From positions 1-6,501 of the forward strand of contig JALSNL010000433.1 of assembly GCA_026987055.1 (NCBI GenBank): DNA of 6,501 bases. Direction: 5' to 3'. The first letter of the stretch is position 1; every line of letters begins with the position of its first letter. Both the position numbers and the translations under genes were made by a program. The notes under the pieces are model-generated. The model made no database searches and had not been told where the DNA came from. It saw only the letters and a list, made by a program, of their open reading frames with translations. Below, piece by piece: positions 6,306 to 6,501 of this stretch. This DNA comes from Melioribacteraceae bacterium (GTDB taxonomy: Bacteria > Bacteroidota > Ignavibacteria > Ignavibacteriales > Melioribacteraceae).

Positions 6306-6501
6306 TTACCTATATGTATAATCAAAAAAAGTTAATAAAAATATTATCATTAAAGTAAATCCGCCAATAGCTAAAAAAACTTTAAAAATAAATTCTTCAT
6401 ATTTGATGTGCATAAATATATTAATTACTAAGGACGATTTGATAATAGCAATAAAAACAGCTATAAGTAGTGCATAACTTCCTAAATTTAACCCGGCTAT
6501 T
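6306..6501 (-). CDS. Cytochrome c oxidase subunit IV-like protein, C-terminal 64 residues (start beyond window)
   Basis: Reading back from the coxB start, an open frame enters from the right edge and ends at TAA (6308-6306), followed by two more in-frame TAA codons that abut the coxB ATG. The 64 visible residues form two hydrophobic helices (about 8-29 and 39-59 of the fragment) separated by FMHIKYEE. The pattern IAIIKSSLV...FMHIK closely resembles the prokaryotic caa3-type oxidase subunit IV family (COX4_pro/CtaF, often annotated coxD), a small accessory subunit that stabilises the oxidase core. Whole family members are about 90-110 residues, so a third to a half lies beyond the window. The zero-gap junction with coxB strongly suggests co-transcription. 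A CyoD-type quinol oxidase subunit is related, but the CuA-bearing CoxB next door favours a cytochrome c oxidase. Confidence 0.82.
   Translation of the reverse strand, partial: IAGLNLGSYALLIAVFIAIIKSSLVINIFMHIKYEEFIFKVFLAIGGFTLMIIFLLTFFDYTYR

Noticed and set aside
1..6501. Defence island, mobile element, CRISPR array or RNA gene
   Set aside because: All sequence is accounted for by tightly packed respiratory, translation-related and competence genes on one strand. I found no direct repeats, transposase-like frames, or tRNA or riboswitch-like structures.

Overview
The window is strongly AT-rich (visibly about two thirds A+T or more) and densely packed. Every gene I can support lies on the minus strand, so the text below follows transcription from high to low coordinates. 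Two genes run off the edges: a cytochrome oxidase subunit IV-like gene at the right end and comEC at the left end. I see no RNA gene, mobile element, CRISPR array or long repeat. There is no gene-free stretch over 60 bases.

Right half (6501 to 3434), aerobic respiration: the end of a small oxidase subunit IV-type protein, then coxB (oxidase subunit II with a complete CuA site), ctaB (heme O synthase), and an unusual 429-residue protein with about eight membrane helices and a C-terminal single-heme cytochrome c domain. Gaps are 0 to 8 bases, so these genes are very probably co-transcribed. CoxB carries no cytochrome c domain. The membrane-anchored cytochrome c encoded two genes later is a natural candidate for handing electrons to CuA, or for otherwise serving the same oxidase. 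The catalytic subunit I (coxA) and subunit III are not in the window; they probably lie just beyond position 6501, which is an inference.

Left half (3366 to 1), housekeeping plus DNA uptake: prmC (release-factor glutamine methyltransferase), dtd (D-aminoacyl-tRNA deacylase), an alkaline-phosphatase-superfamily metalloenzyme related to phosphoglycerate mutase and phosphopentomutase but of unknown substrate, and the first 375 residues of ComEC (DNA uptake channel). prmC/dtd and metalloenzyme/comEC each overlap by 4 bases. A possible promoter sits in the 67 bases between the respiratory block and prmC, so the two halves may be separate transcription units or one long one.

Organism: a Gram-negative-like, aerobically respiring bacterium. 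The low GC, the oxidase genes, the membrane-bound cytochrome c and the gene combination fit the Bacteroidota/Chlorobiota/Ignavibacteriota neighbourhood, with an Ignavibacteria-like lineage my best guess at low confidence. Clear Shine-Dalgarno sequences (GGAG, AGGTGG) before several starts argue mildly against typical Bacteroidia, which mostly lack them. Three consecutive genes in the left block appear to start with TTG or GTG rather than ATG.

I do not see a clearly new multi-gene system such as a defence island. The items most worth a second look are the polytopic membrane cytochrome c and the unassigned metalloenzyme.
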